This document shows, one piece after another, positions 19,884 through 28,883 of a stretch of 64,000 nt of DNA (its first letter is position 1; every line of letters starts with the position of its first letter). Made by a program: the position numbers and the translations under genes. This DNA is from Nocardioides pini (GTDB lineage: Bacteria; Actinomycetota; Actinomycetes; Propionibacteriales; Nocardioidaceae), in contig NZ_JAPPUX010000005.1 of assembly GCF_026712185.1 (NCBI RefSeq), forward strand, positions 174,262-238,261, in the 5' to 3' direction. The notes under the pieces were generated by a model, which did no database searches, was not told the DNA's origin, and worked only from the letters and a program-made list of their open reading frames with translations.

Positions 19884-20855
19884 GTGCTCGACTTCTTCGG
19901 CACCATCGGCAGCGCGATCATGGCGCCGCTCTACTACGTCATCTCCGCGGTGCTGGTGGGCTGGCACAAGCTGTTCGGGAGCATCTTCGGTCCCGCGACC
20001 GGCATCGCCTGGGTGTTGTCGATCATCGGGCTGACGCTCGTGATCCGCATGGCGCTGATCCCGCTCTTCGTGAAGCAGATCAAGTCCAGCCGCAACATGC
20101 AGCTCATCCAGCCCAAGGTCCGCGAGCTGCAGAAGAAGTACGGCCACGACCGGGAGCGTCTCGCCCAGGAGACGATGAAGCTCTACAAGGACTCGGGGAC
20201 GAACCCGTTCGCGTCGTGCCTGCCGATCCTGCTGCAGATGCCGATCTTCCTGGCGCTGTTCCGCCTCATCGACCAGGCGGTGAAGAACCCGGACGACCCC
20301 AAGGGTCTGATGACCGTCACGCTCAACGAGCAGTTCCGTGACGCGACGTTCCTCGGCGCGAAGATCTCCGACACCTTCCTCAACACCGACGACATCGGCG
20401 TTCGGGTGCTGGCTGCGATCCTGGTGCTCGCCATGACGGCGACCACCTTCCTCACGCAGCGCCAGCTGATGAGCAAGAACATGCCGGCCGACGCCCTCTC
20501 CGGCCCCTACGCCCAGCAGCAGAAGATGCTGCTCTACATCCTCCCGGTCGTGTTCGCCGTCGGCGGCATCGCCTTCCCGATCGGCGTGCTCTTCTACTGG
20601 ACCACCTCCAACCTCTGGACGATGGGCCAGCAGTTCTACGTCATCCGGAACAACCCCGCCCCCGGCACCCCTGCGGCCACGGCCAAGGAGGAGCGGGACC
20701 GGGCGAAGGCCGCCCGCAAGGGTCTGAAGACGCCTGCGCAGCTCGAGGAGGAGCGCCTCGCCGCCGAGGCGGAGGCCCGCCGTGCGGAGAAGTCGCAGAG
20801 CCGCCAGCAGCCGCAGCGCCAGAGCAAGTCCCAGCGCACCAAGAAGAAGCGCTGA
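19884..20855 (+). CDS. yidC: membrane protein insertase YidC
   Basis: A 323-residue Oxa1-family insertase that places proteins in the cytoplasmic membrane. The N-terminus MLDFFGTIGSAIMAPLYYVI gives the first helix, followed by the characteristic cytoplasmic hairpin (KQIKSSRNMQLIQPKVRELQKKY), NPFASCLPILLQMPIFLALF and the late GVLFYWTTSNLWTMGQQ. The C-terminal 60 residues are a basic tail (QSRQQPQRQSKSQRTKKKR) likely to contact the ribosome. Start GTG, adjacent to yidD. Confidence 0.95.
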   Translation: MLDFFGTIGSAIMAPLYYVISAVLVGWHKLFGSIFGPATGIAWVLSIIGLTLVIRMALIPLFVKQIKSSRNMQLIQPKVRELQKKYGHDRERLAQETMKLYKDSGTNPFASCLPILLQMPIFLALFRLIDQAVKNPDDPKGLMTVTLNEQFRDATFLGAKISDTFLNTDDIGVRVLAAILVLAMTATTFLTQRQLMSKNMPADALSGPYAQQQKMLLYILPVVFAVGGIAFPIGVLFYWTTSNLWTMGQQFYVIRNNPAPGTPAATAKEERDRAKAARKGLKTPAQLEEERLAAEAEARRAEKSQSRQQPQRQSKSQRTKKKR

Positions 20856-20920
20856 CCCGAACTCCCCAGACGACGCTCGCGAGGGTGTCGTCGTACCTGA
20901 CCGAGAAGCAGGAGACACAC

Positions 20921-21472
20921 GTGAGTGAGCAGTTGACCGACGGCGAGGCCGCCGCCGAGACGACCGAGGTGGACGAGCCGACCAGCGAGTCCACCGGCAC
21001 CAGCCGTCCCTCCAAGGTGCAGCGCCTCGAGCACGAGGGCGACATCGCCGCCGACTACCTCGAGGAGCTCCTCGACATCGCGGACCTCGACGGCGACCTG
21101 GACATGGACGTCGAGGGTGACCGGGCCAGCGTGCAGATCGGCGGGGCAGACCTCAGCCAGCTCGTGGGGCGCAACGGTGAGGTGCTGGAGGCGCTCCAGG
21201 AGCTCACCCGCCTGGCGGTCTACCGCGAGACCGGTGAGCGGTCGCGGCTGATGCTCGACATCGACGGACACCGCGCGCAGCAGCGTGAGCGTCTGGTCGC
21301 CCTCGCCGAGACCTCGATCGCCGAGGTGAAGGAGTCCGGCGAGCCCGTGTCCCTGGAGCCCATGAGCGCGTTCGAGCGCAAGGTCGTCCACGACGCCGTG
21401 GCGGCCGCTGGCCTGACGTCGGAGTCCGAGGGCGCCGAGCCCAAGCGTCACGTGGTGATCCTCCCCGCGTGA
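20921..21472 (+). CDS. jag: KH/R3H RNA-binding protein Jag (KhpB)
   Basis: A 183-residue RNA-binding protein. After an acidic N-terminus come a KH-like domain (SVQIGGADLSQLVGRNGEVLEALQELTRL) and a C-terminal R3H domain (PMSAFERKVVHDAVAAAG). The Jag-N domain of Firmicutes homologues is absent, as usual for actinobacteria. I chose GTG at 20921, with AGGAG 8 bases upstream; other starts in this frame lie further upstream. The end overlaps rsmG. Confidence 0.9.
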   Translation: MSEQLTDGEAAAETTEVDEPTSESTGTSRPSKVQRLEHEGDIAADYLEELLDIADLDGDLDMDVEGDRASVQIGGADLSQLVGRNGEVLEALQELTRLAVYRETGERSRLMLDIDGHRAQQRERLVALAETSIAEVKESGEPVSLEPMSAFERKVVHDAVAAAGLTSESEGAEPKRHVVILPA

Positions 21473-22200
21473 GCGACGACGTTTCACGTGAAACACCCTC
21501 CGTGCCCTCGGCGGCGCGGAGGGTGTTCGCGTCCGAGCGGCTGCCGCTGGTGGTGCGCTACACCGAGCTGCTCGCCACCGAGGGAGTCGTGCGCGGCCTG
21601 ATCGGTCCACGCGAGGCGCCGCGACTGTGGGAGCGCCATGTCCTGAACTCCGCGGTGCTGGGCGAGGCCGTGCCCGACTCGGTGTCGGTGTGCGACATCG
21701 GCACGGGCGCCGGGCTCCCCGGACTGGTGCTGGCCATCGCGCGCCCAGACCTGGCGGTGACGCTCGTCGAGCCGCTGCTGCGGCGTACGACGTTCCTCGA
21801 CGAGGTCGTCGCCGAGCTCGGGCTGGGCAACGTGACCGTGGTCCGGGGTCGTGCCGAGGACCTGCACGGCGCGGCCACCTTCGACGTCGTGACGGCTCGC
21901 GCCGTCGCACCGCTGGAGCGGTTGCTCGGCTGGTCGATGCCGCTCGTCGCGCCGTCCGGTGCCACCGTGGCGATGAAGGGCCGGTCGATCCACGACGAGA
22001 TCGAGGAGTCGCGGTCCTTCCTGGCCAGGTGGCGCTGCGGTGAGCCCGAGGTGTTCGAGGTGGGCGCCGGTCTGGTGGATCCCCCCACCACCGTGGTGCG
22101 GGTCCCCTGGGCGGACCCCGCCCGGATAGGTTGGCCCCTTGCCCGTGACCCCAAGCGACGCCCCGGGCGTCGGCGTACGGCCAAGCGAGAGGTGAGCTGA
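21469..22200 (+). CDS. rsmG: 16S rRNA (guanine-N7) methyltransferase RsmG
   Basis: A 243-residue SAM-dependent methyltransferase that modifies the 530 loop of 16S rRNA. The SAM site CDIGTGAGLPGLVLAI is near residue 75, followed by FDVVTARAVAPLERLLGW. The GTG start overlaps the jag stop as GTGA. Residues 5-9 (VSRET) are encoded by a perfect parS site. Loss of this enzyme gives low-level streptomycin resistance in other bacteria. Confidence 0.94.
   Translation: MSDDVSRETPSVPSAARRVFASERLPLVVRYTELLATEGVVRGLIGPREAPRLWERHVLNSAVLGEAVPDSVSVCDIGTGAGLPGLVLAIARPDLAVTLVEPLLRRTTFLDEVVAELGLGNVTVVRGRAEDLHGAATFDVVTARAVAPLERLLGWSMPLVAPSGATVAMKGRSIHDEIEESRSFLARWRCGEPEVFEVGAGLVDPPTTVVRVPWADPARIGWPLARDPKRRPGRRRTAKREVS
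21481..21494. promoter_or_regulatory. parS site 1 (in rsmG)
   Basis: GTTTCACGTGAAAC, the perfect 14-bp palindrome that matches the actinobacterial parS consensus. It lies in the 5' end of rsmG and encodes VSRET. ParB binds such sites near the origin to start chromosome segregation. Confidence 0.93.
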
Positions 22201-22201
22201 G

Positions 22202-23341
22202 TTGAGCCAGGGCCCCAGCGACGACATGGGTTGGCGCGGCGCGGGTGACGATCCGTACCCGTTTTCCACTGCTCCAGACCGGTCCCCTGAGCGGGACCAT
22301 CCACAGGAATCGACTGTTTCTCCACAGGTCGGGGACAACGGCGGTGTTTCACGTGAAACGACCGTCGCCGAGGTTTCACGTGAAACACGACCCGCGTGGC
22401 AGGTCCGGACCGCGGGCGAGCTCGCCGGCCACGACAACGACTTCGCCGACCCGGGAACGCCGCTGGCGCAGGCTGCCCAGCACTCGGTGCTGGCGCGCAC
22501 CGGAGGCCTGCGGCGCCAGGGCGTGCCGCGTCCGGACGCCACCCGCGTCCTCGTGGTCGCGAACCAGAAGGGCGGCGTCGGCAAGACCACGTCGACGGTC
22601 AACGTGGCGGCCGGGCTGGCCCAGCTGGGTCAGAAGGTGCTCGTCATCGACCTCGACCCGCAGGGCAACGCCTCGACGGCCCTCGGGATCGAGCACCACC
22701 GCGGCGTGCCGTCGACGTACGACATGCTCGTCGAGGGCGCACCCCTCGCGGACGTGATGACCGAGTGCACCGACCTCCCGGGACTGTGGGTCGTGCCGGC
22801 GACGATCGACCTTGCCGGCGCCGAGATCGAGCTCGTCAGCGTGGTGGCCCGCGAGCAGCGCCTCGACCGTGCGATCACCGGCCATCCCCTGGTCGGCAGC
22901 GCGACCGACGTGGGCGACGACCGCTTCGACTACGTCCTGGTCGACTGCCCGCCGTCGCTGGGGCTCCTCACCCTCAACGCGCTCGTCGCTGGTCGCGAGA
23001 TGTTCATCCCCATCCAGGCCGAGTACTACGCGCTGGAAGGGCTCGGCATGCTGCTCGAGACGGTCGAGATGGTCCGCCAGCACCTCAACCCGCGGCTGAC
23101 GATCTCCACCATCCTGCTCACGATGTACGACGCGCGCACCCGCCTCGCCGCAGGCGTGGCCGACGAGGTGCGTGGGCACTTCGGCGACCAGGTGCTCAAG
23201 ACCGCGGTGCCGCGGTCGGTCCGCGTCTCGGAGGCGCCGTCCTACGGACAGACCGTGATGACCTACGATCCGGCGTCGGCGGGAGCGCTCTCCTACCTGG
23301 AGGCCGCCCGCGAGATCGCCAGCAAGGGAGCACCGGCATGA
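22202..23341 (+). CDS. parA: chromosome partitioning ATPase ParA
   Basis: A 379-residue ParA/Soj ATPase. The deviant Walker A KGGVGKTT is at residues 123-130, with [11 protein letters not shown] and [15 protein letters not shown] following. An N-terminal extension of about 110 residues contains VSRET twice, encoded by parS sites, and [14 protein letters not shown], which fits actinobacterial ParA. The best start is TTG at 22202, after GAGAGG and 1 base after rsmG. Residues 30-43 also cover two DnaA-box-like 9-mers (22297 and 22318). It forms an operon with parB. Confidence 0.94.
   Translation: MSQGPSDDMGWRGAGDDPYPFSTAPDRSPERDHPQESTVSPQVGDNGGVSRETTVAEVSRETRPAWQVRTAGELAGHDNDFADPGTPLAQAAQHSVLARTGGLRRQGVPRPDATRVLVVANQKGGVGKTTSTVNVAAGLAQLGQKVLVIDLDPQGNASTALGIEHHRGVPSTYDMLVEGAPLADVMTECTDLPGLWVVPATIDLAGAEIELVSVVAREQRLDRAITGHPLVGSATDVGDDRFDYVLVDCPPSLGLLTLNALVAGREMFIPIQAEYYALEGLGMLLETVEMVRQHLNPRLTISTILLTMYDARTRLAAGVADEVRGHFGDQVLKTAVPRSVRVSEAPSYGQTVMTYDPASAGALSYLEAAREIASKGAPA
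22346..22359. promoter_or_regulatory. parS site 2 (in parA)
   Basis: Perfect GTTTCACGTGAAAC in the coding sequence of the ParA N-terminal extension, encoding VSRET. It is 27 bp centre-to-centre from parS site 3. Confidence 0.93.
22373..22386. promoter_or_regulatory. parS site 3 (in parA)
   Basis: Perfect GTTTCACGTGAAAC, the second site in parA, again read as VSRET in frame. With sites 1 and 2 it makes a cluster within 1 kb of parB and about 4-5 kb from the oriC candidate. Confidence 0.93.
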
Positions 23342-23354
23342 ACGAGGTCAGCGC

Positions 23355-24365
23355 ATGAGCAGCAACGCACCCCGCCGCGGACTGGGGCGAGGCCTCGGAT
23401 CCCTCATCCCGACCACTCCCAGTCAGCCTCCCGCCCCGCCCGTCACCGCTCACCCGGCCCGGGCTCCCGGGCCCAACGGCCAGGGTCCGCAGAGCGGCGG
23501 CACGGCCGAGCCCGAGCCCGCGGTGGAGTCGCCCGTCCCGGGTGGCACCGTGGCGGGCGCCTACTTCGCGGAGCTGCCCATCGCGCAGGTCCGCCCCAAC
23601 GCCCGGCAGCCGCGCCAGGTCTTCGAGGAGGAGGCGCTCGCCGAGCTCGTGCACTCCATCCAGGAGGTCGGCCTCCTGCAGCCCGTCGTCGTACGTCGCA
23701 CGGGTGCGGACTCCTACGAGCTCATCATGGGCGAGCGCCGCTGGCGCGCCTCCCAGCAGGCCGGCCGGGACACGATCCCGGCGATCGTGCGCGAGACCGA
23801 CGACGACGACATGCTCCGCGACGCGCTCCTGGAGAACCTCCACCGCTCGCAGCTCAACCCGCTCGAGGAGGCGGCGGCCTACGGTCAGCTGCTCGAGGAC
23901 TTCGGCTGTACGCACGAGGAGCTCGCCCAGCGCATCGGCCGCTCGCGCCCACAGATCTCCAACACGCTGCGGCTGCTCAAGCTGTCCCCCGCGGTCCAGC
24001 GTCGTGTCGCCGCCGGCGTGCTGTCGGCCGGCCACGCCCGGGCCCTGCTCTCCGTCGAGGACGCCGGGCTGCAGGACAAGCTTGCCGCCAGGGTGACCGC
24101 CGAGGGCATCTCCGTGCGCGGACTCGAGGAGATCGTCTCCGTGGGTGCCGAGGAGGAGTCCGCCCCGCGCGTCCAGCGCCGCAAGCCGGTCGCGCCCGGG
24201 CTCACCGAGTTGGCCGATCGTCTCTCCGACCGGCTCGAGACCCGCGTCAAGGTCGACCTCGGCAAGGCCAAGGGCAAGATCACCGTGGAGTTCGCCAGCC
24301 TCGACGACCTGCGCCGGATCGTCGACATCATGGACCCCCGCAACCGCGACGACCGACCCATCTGA
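23355..24365 (+). CDS. parB: chromosome partitioning protein ParB
   Basis: A 336-residue CTP-dependent DNA clamp that loads at parS. It begins with the actinobacterial [13 protein letters not shown]. After a Pro-rich linker come the CTP-binding arginine patch GERRWRAS (residues 126-133), [14 protein letters not shown], the helix-turn-helix [25 protein letters not shown], and the C-terminal dimerisation region. The ATG at 23355 lies 13 bases after parA. It acts with the ParA ATPase and the three parS sites. Confidence 0.96.
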   Translation: MSSNAPRRGLGRGLGSLIPTTPSQPPAPPVTAHPARAPGPNGQGPQSGGTAEPEPAVESPVPGGTVAGAYFAELPIAQVRPNARQPRQVFEEEALAELVHSIQEVGLLQPVVVRRTGADSYELIMGERRWRASQQAGRDTIPAIVRETDDDDMLRDALLENLHRSQLNPLEEAAAYGQLLEDFGCTHEELAQRIGRSRPQISNTLRLLKLSPAVQRRVAAGVLSAGHARALLSVEDAGLQDKLAARVTAEGISVRGLEEIVSVGAEEESAPRVQRRKPVAPGLTELADRLSDRLETRVKVDLGKAKGKITVEFASLDDLRRIVDIMDPRNRDDRPI

Positions 24366-24375
24366 CGTCCCGGGG

Positions 24376-24549
24376 CTACGTCATACGGATCGGCACCTAT
24401 GGGTGCGGTTTCGTATGACGCAGCGTGAAGGTGGCGGTGTGCGTCATACGGATCGGCACCTATGGGTGCGGGTTCGGATGACGCAGCGTGAAGGTGGCGG
24501 TGTGCGTCATACGGATCGGCACTTATAGGCGCGGGTTCGTATGACGCAG
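24376..24549. repeat. three tandem 63-bp repeats, each with a palindrome
   Basis: Three copies spaced exactly 63 bp apart, each beginning with CGTCATACGGATCGGCAC and ending in a TGACGCAGCG block. Arms CGTCATACG and CGTATGACG lie at 24379/24412, 24442/24475 (one mismatch) and 24505/24538. Inside each is a smaller GCACC/GGTGC palindrome, weaker in the third copy. Copies 1 and 2 differ at only a few positions. No reading frame with a start and good coding character covers them. They directly follow parB. Confidence 0.85.
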
Positions 24550-24564
24550 CGTCGAGAGGATGAA

Positions 24565-24613
24565 TGTCGACAAAGCAACAGATCGACCTGTCGACGAGTC
24601 CATCTGTCGATCT
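24565..24613. repeat. small repeat shared with dnaA domain II
   Basis: It contains TGTCGACAAAG, ACAGATC and CCATCTGTCGAT in the same order as 18268-18308, with a 16-base addition in the middle (CTGTCGAC palindrome). It ends in the stop codon of the leftward acyltransferase gene. Confidence 0.55.
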
Positions 24614-25388
24614 AGCGTTTTGTCTTCCGCGCCCGCTTCTCGGCGCGCTTGCGCGCCCGCTCGCGCTTCTCCTCGGCGTCGAGGCGGGCCGCCTCCTCGA
24701 GCGTGGGGGCGGTGCCGCCCATCGAGGCCGGCACCCACCACGCCCCCGGCGGCTGCTCGTCCGCGGGGTAGGAGGCGACGGTGTCGCGGAGCATCTGCGA
24801 CATCTGGGCGTGCAGGCGGGCGGTGTCGCCGACCGGGTCGTCACCGGTCGGGTGCATCGGCTCGCCGACGGTGATGGCGATGGTCTTCCCGCGCGAGAAG
24901 TCGCGCGGGTGGTCCTTGGTCATCATCCGCTGCGTGCCCCACAGGATCACGGGCACGAGGGGTACGCCGGCCTCCGCCGCGAGGCGTACGGCACCGGTCT
25001 TGAACTCCTTGAGCTCCATGGCGCGCGAGATCGTCGCCTCGGGGAAGATGCCCACCGCCTCGCCCTGGCGCAGGAAGTCGACGGCCGTGTGGAAGCTCGC
25101 GATGCCCTCGCCCCGGTCCACCTCGATGTGGTGCAGCGAGCGCATCAGCGGACCGACCCACCGGTGGTCGAACAGCTCACGCTTCGCCATGAAGCGCACG
25201 AGCCGGCCCGAGGGGTTCGCCGCCAGGCCGCCGTAGATGAAGTCGACGTAGCCGATGTGGTTGTAGGCCAGGAGCACGCCGCCCTCCCGCGGGACGTGCT
25301 CGGTGCCGGTCATCCGGAAGCGCTGCCCGAGGACCCTGAAGGCCGCCTTGGCGGTGACGATGATCGGTGGGTAGGTCACATCGCGCAT
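24612..25388 (-). CDS. PlsC-type lysophospholipid acyltransferase
   Basis: A 258-residue acyltransferase with the H-x4-D motif at H44-D49 (NHIGYVD) and FPEAT at 115-119; GVPLVPVILWG follows as motif IV. It probably acylates lysophosphatidic acid or a related acceptor at the membrane face. The C-terminus is a highly charged helix (EKRERARKRAEKRARKTKR). The stop codon falls in the small repeat shared with dnaA. It is a second member of the family in the window and lacks the membrane segments of the one at 187. Confidence 0.87.
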   Translation of the reverse strand: MRDVTYPPIIVTAKAAFRVLGQRFRMTGTEHVPREGGVLLAYNHIGYVDFIYGGLAANPSGRLVRFMAKRELFDHRWVGPLMRSLHHIEVDRGEGIASFHTAVDFLRQGEAVGIFPEATISRAMELKEFKTGAVRLAAEAGVPLVPVILWGTQRMMTKDHPRDFSRGKTIAITVGEPMHPTGDDPVGDTARLHAQMSQMLRDTVASYPADEQPPGAWWVPASMGGTAPTLEEAARLDAEEKRERARKRAEKRARKTKR

Positions 25389-25435
25389 GGCGAGGAGCCT
25401 AGGGTCACCGGACTGGTGGCCGCGACCCTTCGTGA

Positions 25436-26650
25436 TCAGCGTCGCGTGGCGAGGAAGTCGGCGATGCGCCCGATGGCCTCCTCGAGGACCGATGCCTCGG
25501 GCAGCGTGACGAGCCGGAAGTGGTCGGTGTGGGGCCAGTTGAAGCCGGTGCCGTGCGTGACCAGGATCTTCTTGGCCCGCAGGAGGTCGAGGACGAGCTC
25601 CTGGTCGTCGTCAACGGGGTAGACCGCGGGATCGAGCCGCGGGAAGCAGTAGAGGGCGCCGCGCGGCTTGACGTTGCTGACGCCGGGGATCTCGTTCAGG
25701 AGGCGGTGGGCGAGCATCGACTGCTCGTAGAAGCGACCACCGGGGCCGATGAGCTCCTCGATGGACTGGTAGCCGCCCAGGGCGGTCTGGATGGCGTGCT
25801 GCGCCGGCACGTTGGCGCACATCCGCATGTTGGCGATCAGCGTCAGGCCCTCGAGGAAGTCGGTCGCGATCTCCTTGGGGCCGGAGATCATCACCCAGCC
25901 GGCGCGGTAGCCGCACACGCGGTAGGCCTTCGACAACCCGGAGAAGGTCAGGCACAGCACGTCGTTGCCGGCGTACGTCGCCGCGTGGTGGTGCTGGGCG
26001 TCCTCGAACAGGATCTTCTCGTAGATCTCGTCCGCCATGACGACGAGGTGGTGGCGCCGGGCGATGTCGACCAGCGCCTTCACGGTCTCCTTGCTGTAGA
26101 CGGCACCCGTGGGGTTGTTGGGGTTGATGATGACGATGGCGTGCGTGTTCTCGGTGATCTTCGACTCGATGTCGGCGAGGTCGGGGTTCCAGTCCGACTC
26201 CTCGTCGCACCGGTAGTGCACCGGGATCCCGCCCGCGAGCGTCACCGCACCCGTCCAGAGCGGGTAGTCGGGCGCGGGGACCAGGATCTCGTTGCCGTCG
26301 TCGACGAAGGCCTGCAGCACCATGGAGATCAGCTCGGAGACGCCGTTGCCGATGAAGACGTCCTCGACGCCGACGTCGCGCAGGCCCCGCGACTGGTAGT
26401 AGTGCATGACCGCGGTGCGCGCGGACCAGATGCCCTGGCTGTCGGCGTACCCCTGCGACTGCGGCAGGTGGTGGATCATGTCGGCGAGGATCTGCTCGGG
26501 GGCCTCGAACCCGAACGGCGCGGTGTTGCCGATGTTGAGCTTGAGGATCCGGTGGCCCTCGGCCTCGAGCCGCTGCGCCTCGACCAGGATCGGTCCGCGG
26601 ACGTCGTAGCGGACACCTTGCAGCTTCTTGCTCTGTCGGATCTGGCGCAC
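25436..26650 (-). CDS. PLP-dependent aminotransferase, AlaA/AspC-like class I
   Basis: A 404-residue fold-type I aminotransferase. The family N-terminus LKLNIGNTAPFGFEAPEQIL, PNNPTGAVYSKE, ADEIYEKILFED and the PLP-lysine region FSGLSKAYRVCGYRAGW are all present. The pattern fits the alanine aminotransferase (AlaA) subgroup, linking pyruvate and glutamate. The start is GTG at 26650, with GGATGGAG upstream; the frame stays open to 27184 on the minus strand, but the extra N-terminus has no family match. Confidence 0.88.
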   Translation of the reverse strand: MRQIRQSKKLQGVRYDVRGPILVEAQRLEAEGHRILKLNIGNTAPFGFEAPEQILADMIHHLPQSQGYADSQGIWSARTAVMHYYQSRGLRDVGVEDVFIGNGVSELISMVLQAFVDDGNEILVPAPDYPLWTGAVTLAGGIPVHYRCDEESDWNPDLADIESKITENTHAIVIINPNNPTGAVYSKETVKALVDIARRHHLVVMADEIYEKILFEDAQHHHAATYAGNDVLCLTFSGLSKAYRVCGYRAGWVMISGPKEIATDFLEGLTLIANMRMCANVPAQHAIQTALGGYQSIEELIGPGGRFYEQSMLAHRLLNEIPGVSNVKPRGALYCFPRLDPAVYPVDDDQELVLDLLRAKKILVTHGTGFNWPHTDHFRLVTLPEASVLEEAIGRIADFLATRR

Positions 26651-26692
26651 GCTCCATCCTCTCAGGAGCCGTCCGGCGCTAGCATCGGGAGC

Positions 26693-27337
26693 GTGTCCCG
26701 CAAGACCGCGCGCCTGACGGTCGACCACCTCGCGGAGCTGGCCGACCCGGTGCGATCGTGCCTGTTCTGGGAGCTCTCGCCCGTCGACCGGGCCCGGCTC
26801 GACCACGACGAGCGGATCGCGGAGAAGGAGCGCTGGCTCTCGACGGTCCTGCGCGACTGGGGCTCGTGCGGCCGGGTCGTGCGCCTCGACGGCCGCACCG
26901 TCGGCCACATCGTCTACGCCCCGGCGGCGCGGCTGCCGGGTGCGGCGACCCTGCCGACGGCACCGGGCTCGCCCGACGCGATCATCGCCGCGACCGCGTG
27001 GGTCGAGCCCGGCCTGCGCCGAGGTGGCCTCGGCCGGCTGCTGGTGCAGGCGATGGCCGCGGACCTGGTCGAGCGCGGGCACACCGCGATCGAGGCGTAC
27101 GGCGACACGCGCGGCACGACGGTCGGGTGCGTGCTGCCGGCGGAGTTCCTCGGCAGCGTGGGCTTCAAGACCCAGCGGGCGCACCCCACGACCCCGCGCA
27201 TGCGGATGGAGCTGCGCACCGCGCTGAGCTGGAAGGACGAGGTCGAGCTCGCCCTGGAGAAGGTGTGGGGAGCCGTGCGCCCCACGAAGAAGGCGACCCG
27301 CCCGATCGGATCGGTGCGGGTCGCCTCGCGCGACTAG
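26693..27337 (+). CDS. GNAT family N-acetyltransferase
   Basis: A 214-residue acetyltransferase-like protein. The CoA-binding loop is seen as VEPGLRRGGLGRLLVQAMAADLVERG (about residues 103-128), which gives the R/Q-x-x-G-x-G/A pattern as RRGGLG. The preceding strand, IIAATAWVEP, and the following CVLPAEFLGSVGFK complete the fold. The C-terminal 40 residues are basic and may be an extra tail. The start is GTG. It is divergent from the aminotransferase and convergent with trxA. The acceptor is unknown. Confidence 0.8.
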   Translation: MSRKTARLTVDHLAELADPVRSCLFWELSPVDRARLDHDERIAEKERWLSTVLRDWGSCGRVVRLDGRTVGHIVYAPAARLPGAATLPTAPGSPDAIIAATAWVEPGLRRGGLGRLLVQAMAADLVERGHTAIEAYGDTRGTTVGCVLPAEFLGSVGFKTQRAHPTTPRMRMELRTALSWKDEVELALEKVWGAVRPTKKATRPIGSVRVASRD

Positions 27338-27346
27338 CTGGTCACG

Positions 27347-27670
27347 TCAGATGATGCCGTCGAGCTCCTTGAGGAGCGCGGCCTTCGGCTTGGCCCCGAC
27401 GATGGACTTCACGACCTCGCCACCCTGGTAGACGTTGATCGTCGGGATGCCGGTGACGCGGTAGGACGAGGGGGTCACGGGGTTCTCGTCGACGTTCATC
27501 TTGAGGAACGTGAGCTTGTCGCCGTGCTCGGCGTTGAGCTCGTCGAGGATCGGGGCGACCTGGCGGCACGGACCGCACCACTCCGCCCAGAAGTCCACCA
27601 GGACGGGCTTGTCGGACTTGAGGACCTGCGCCTCGAACTCGGCGTCGGTCACGGCGGCGATGTTGGCCAC
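27347..27670 (-). CDS. trxA: thioredoxin
   Basis: A 107-residue thioredoxin with the redox site WCGPC at residues 31-35 and the cis-proline loop GIPTINVYQGG. It is of normal length and carries no signal peptide, so it is cytoplasmic. I chose GTG at 27670, with AAAGGGG about 9 bases upstream. It lies downstream of trxB in the same orientation, 100 bases apart, which is the usual actinobacterial layout near sigM. Confidence 0.95.
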   Translation of the reverse strand: MANIAAVTDAEFEAQVLKSDKPVLVDFWAEWCGPCRQVAPILDELNAEHGDKLTFLKMNVDENPVTPSSYRVTGIPTINVYQGGEVVKSIVGAKPKAALLKELDGII

Positions 27671-27770
27671 GGAAGTGCCCCTTTCAGGAGGTCTGTGTTG
27701 TCGTGCGGCGATGTCTACTGAACACCACGCCACCGACAGATGTTCCCGGCGGCGCGGCGGGTGGCGGGGG

Positions 27771-28784
27771 TCAGGCGCCCGCGGTCTGGACCTGCTCCTC
27801 GATGGCCTCGACGGTCGCCGCGGCGTCCCCGGCGGTGGAGGCCTCGTGGTCGAGGGCGGCGATGAAGCGCTCCGCGTCGAGCGCGGCGGCGCAGCCGGTG
27901 CCGGCGGCCGTGATGGCCTGGCGGTAGTGGTGGTCGACGAGGTCGCCCGCCGCGAAGACGCCGGGCAGGTTGGTCTTCGTCGAGGGGTGGTCGACGAGCA
28001 CGTAGCCGTCGTCGTCGAGGTCGACCTGACCGGTCAGCAGCTCGGAGCGGGGGTCGTGCCCGATGGCGATGAAGAGGCCGGTGACGGGGAGGTCGCGCTG
28101 CTCGCCGGTCCGGGTGTCGCGCAGCGTGATCGACTCGAGCTTGTCGGCGCCGTTGATCTCGGCGACCTCGGAGTTCCACACCATCTCGAGCTTCGGGTCG
28201 GCGAAGGCACGCTCCTGCATGATCTTGGAGGCGCGCAGCTCGTCGCGGCGGTGGATCAGGTAGACCTTGGAGGCGAAGCGGGTGAGGAAGGTGGCCTCCT
28301 CGACGGCGGAGTCCCCGCCACCGACGACCGCGATGGCCTGCTCGCGGAAGAAGAAGCCGTCACACGTGGCACACCAGGAGACGCCGCGGCCGGAGAGCTC
28401 GTCCTCGCGCGGGAGGCCGAGCTTGCGGTAGCCCGAGCCGGTGGCGAGGATCACCGAGCGCGCGGTGTAGGTGTCGGTGGCGGTCTTGACGACCTTCACG
28501 TCACCGGTGAGGTCCACCTCGACGACGTCGTCGGCGACCAGCTCGGCGCCGAAGCGCTCGGCCTGGGCGCGCATCTCGTCCATCAGGGCGGGGCCCATGA
28601 TGCCGTCGCGGAAGCCGGGGAAGTTCTCCACCTCGGTGGTGTTCATCAGCGCACCGCCGGCGGTGACCGAGCCCTCGAAGACGAGCGGGTTGAGCGAGGC
28701 ACGAGCCGCGTAGACGGCGGCCGTGTAGCCCGTGGGCCCCGAGCCGATGATGATGACGTTGCGGGTCTCGGTGCTGGTGCTCAT
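27771..28784 (-). CDS. trxB: thioredoxin-disulfide reductase
   Basis: A 337-residue flavoprotein that reduces thioredoxin with NADPH. The FAD motif [16 protein letters not shown] is at residues 14-29, the redox-active CATC at 138-141, and the NADPH-binding [17 protein letters not shown] follows. The C-terminal FAD motif [24 protein letters not shown] is intact. It forms a pair with trxA and lies in the sigM region, as in Mycobacterium and Streptomyces. Confidence 0.96.
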   Translation of the reverse strand: MSTSTETRNVIIIGSGPTGYTAAVYAARASLNPLVFEGSVTAGGALMNTTEVENFPGFRDGIMGPALMDEMRAQAERFGAELVADDVVEVDLTGDVKVVKTATDTYTARSVILATGSGYRKLGLPREDELSGRGVSWCATCDGFFFREQAIAVVGGGDSAVEEATFLTRFASKVYLIHRRDELRASKIMQERAFADPKLEMVWNSEVAEINGADKLESITLRDTRTGEQRDLPVTGLFIAIGHDPRSELLTGQVDLDDDGYVLVDHPSTKTNLPGVFAAGDLVDHHYRQAITAAGTGCAAALDAERFIAALDHEASTAGDAAATVEAIEEQVQTAGA

Positions 28785-28883
28785 GTGTGGTCAGTGACTC
28801 CTGCTGGCTCAGAAACGGGCTGGTGCGGTACGTCGTCCTCAACCGATCGTAGGCGACCGTTGTTCCGCACCGTTCCCGCGCGG

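Noticed and set aside
22202..22400. ParA start downstream, making the parS pair intergenic
   Set aside because: The frame is open without interruption from the TTG, VSRET is kept in frame, and actinobacterial ParA proteins usually have such an extension; it remains a minor possibility.
24376..24549. Possible CRISPR array
   Set aside because: The 63-bp units are contiguous, with only three copies, no variable spacers and no cas genes.
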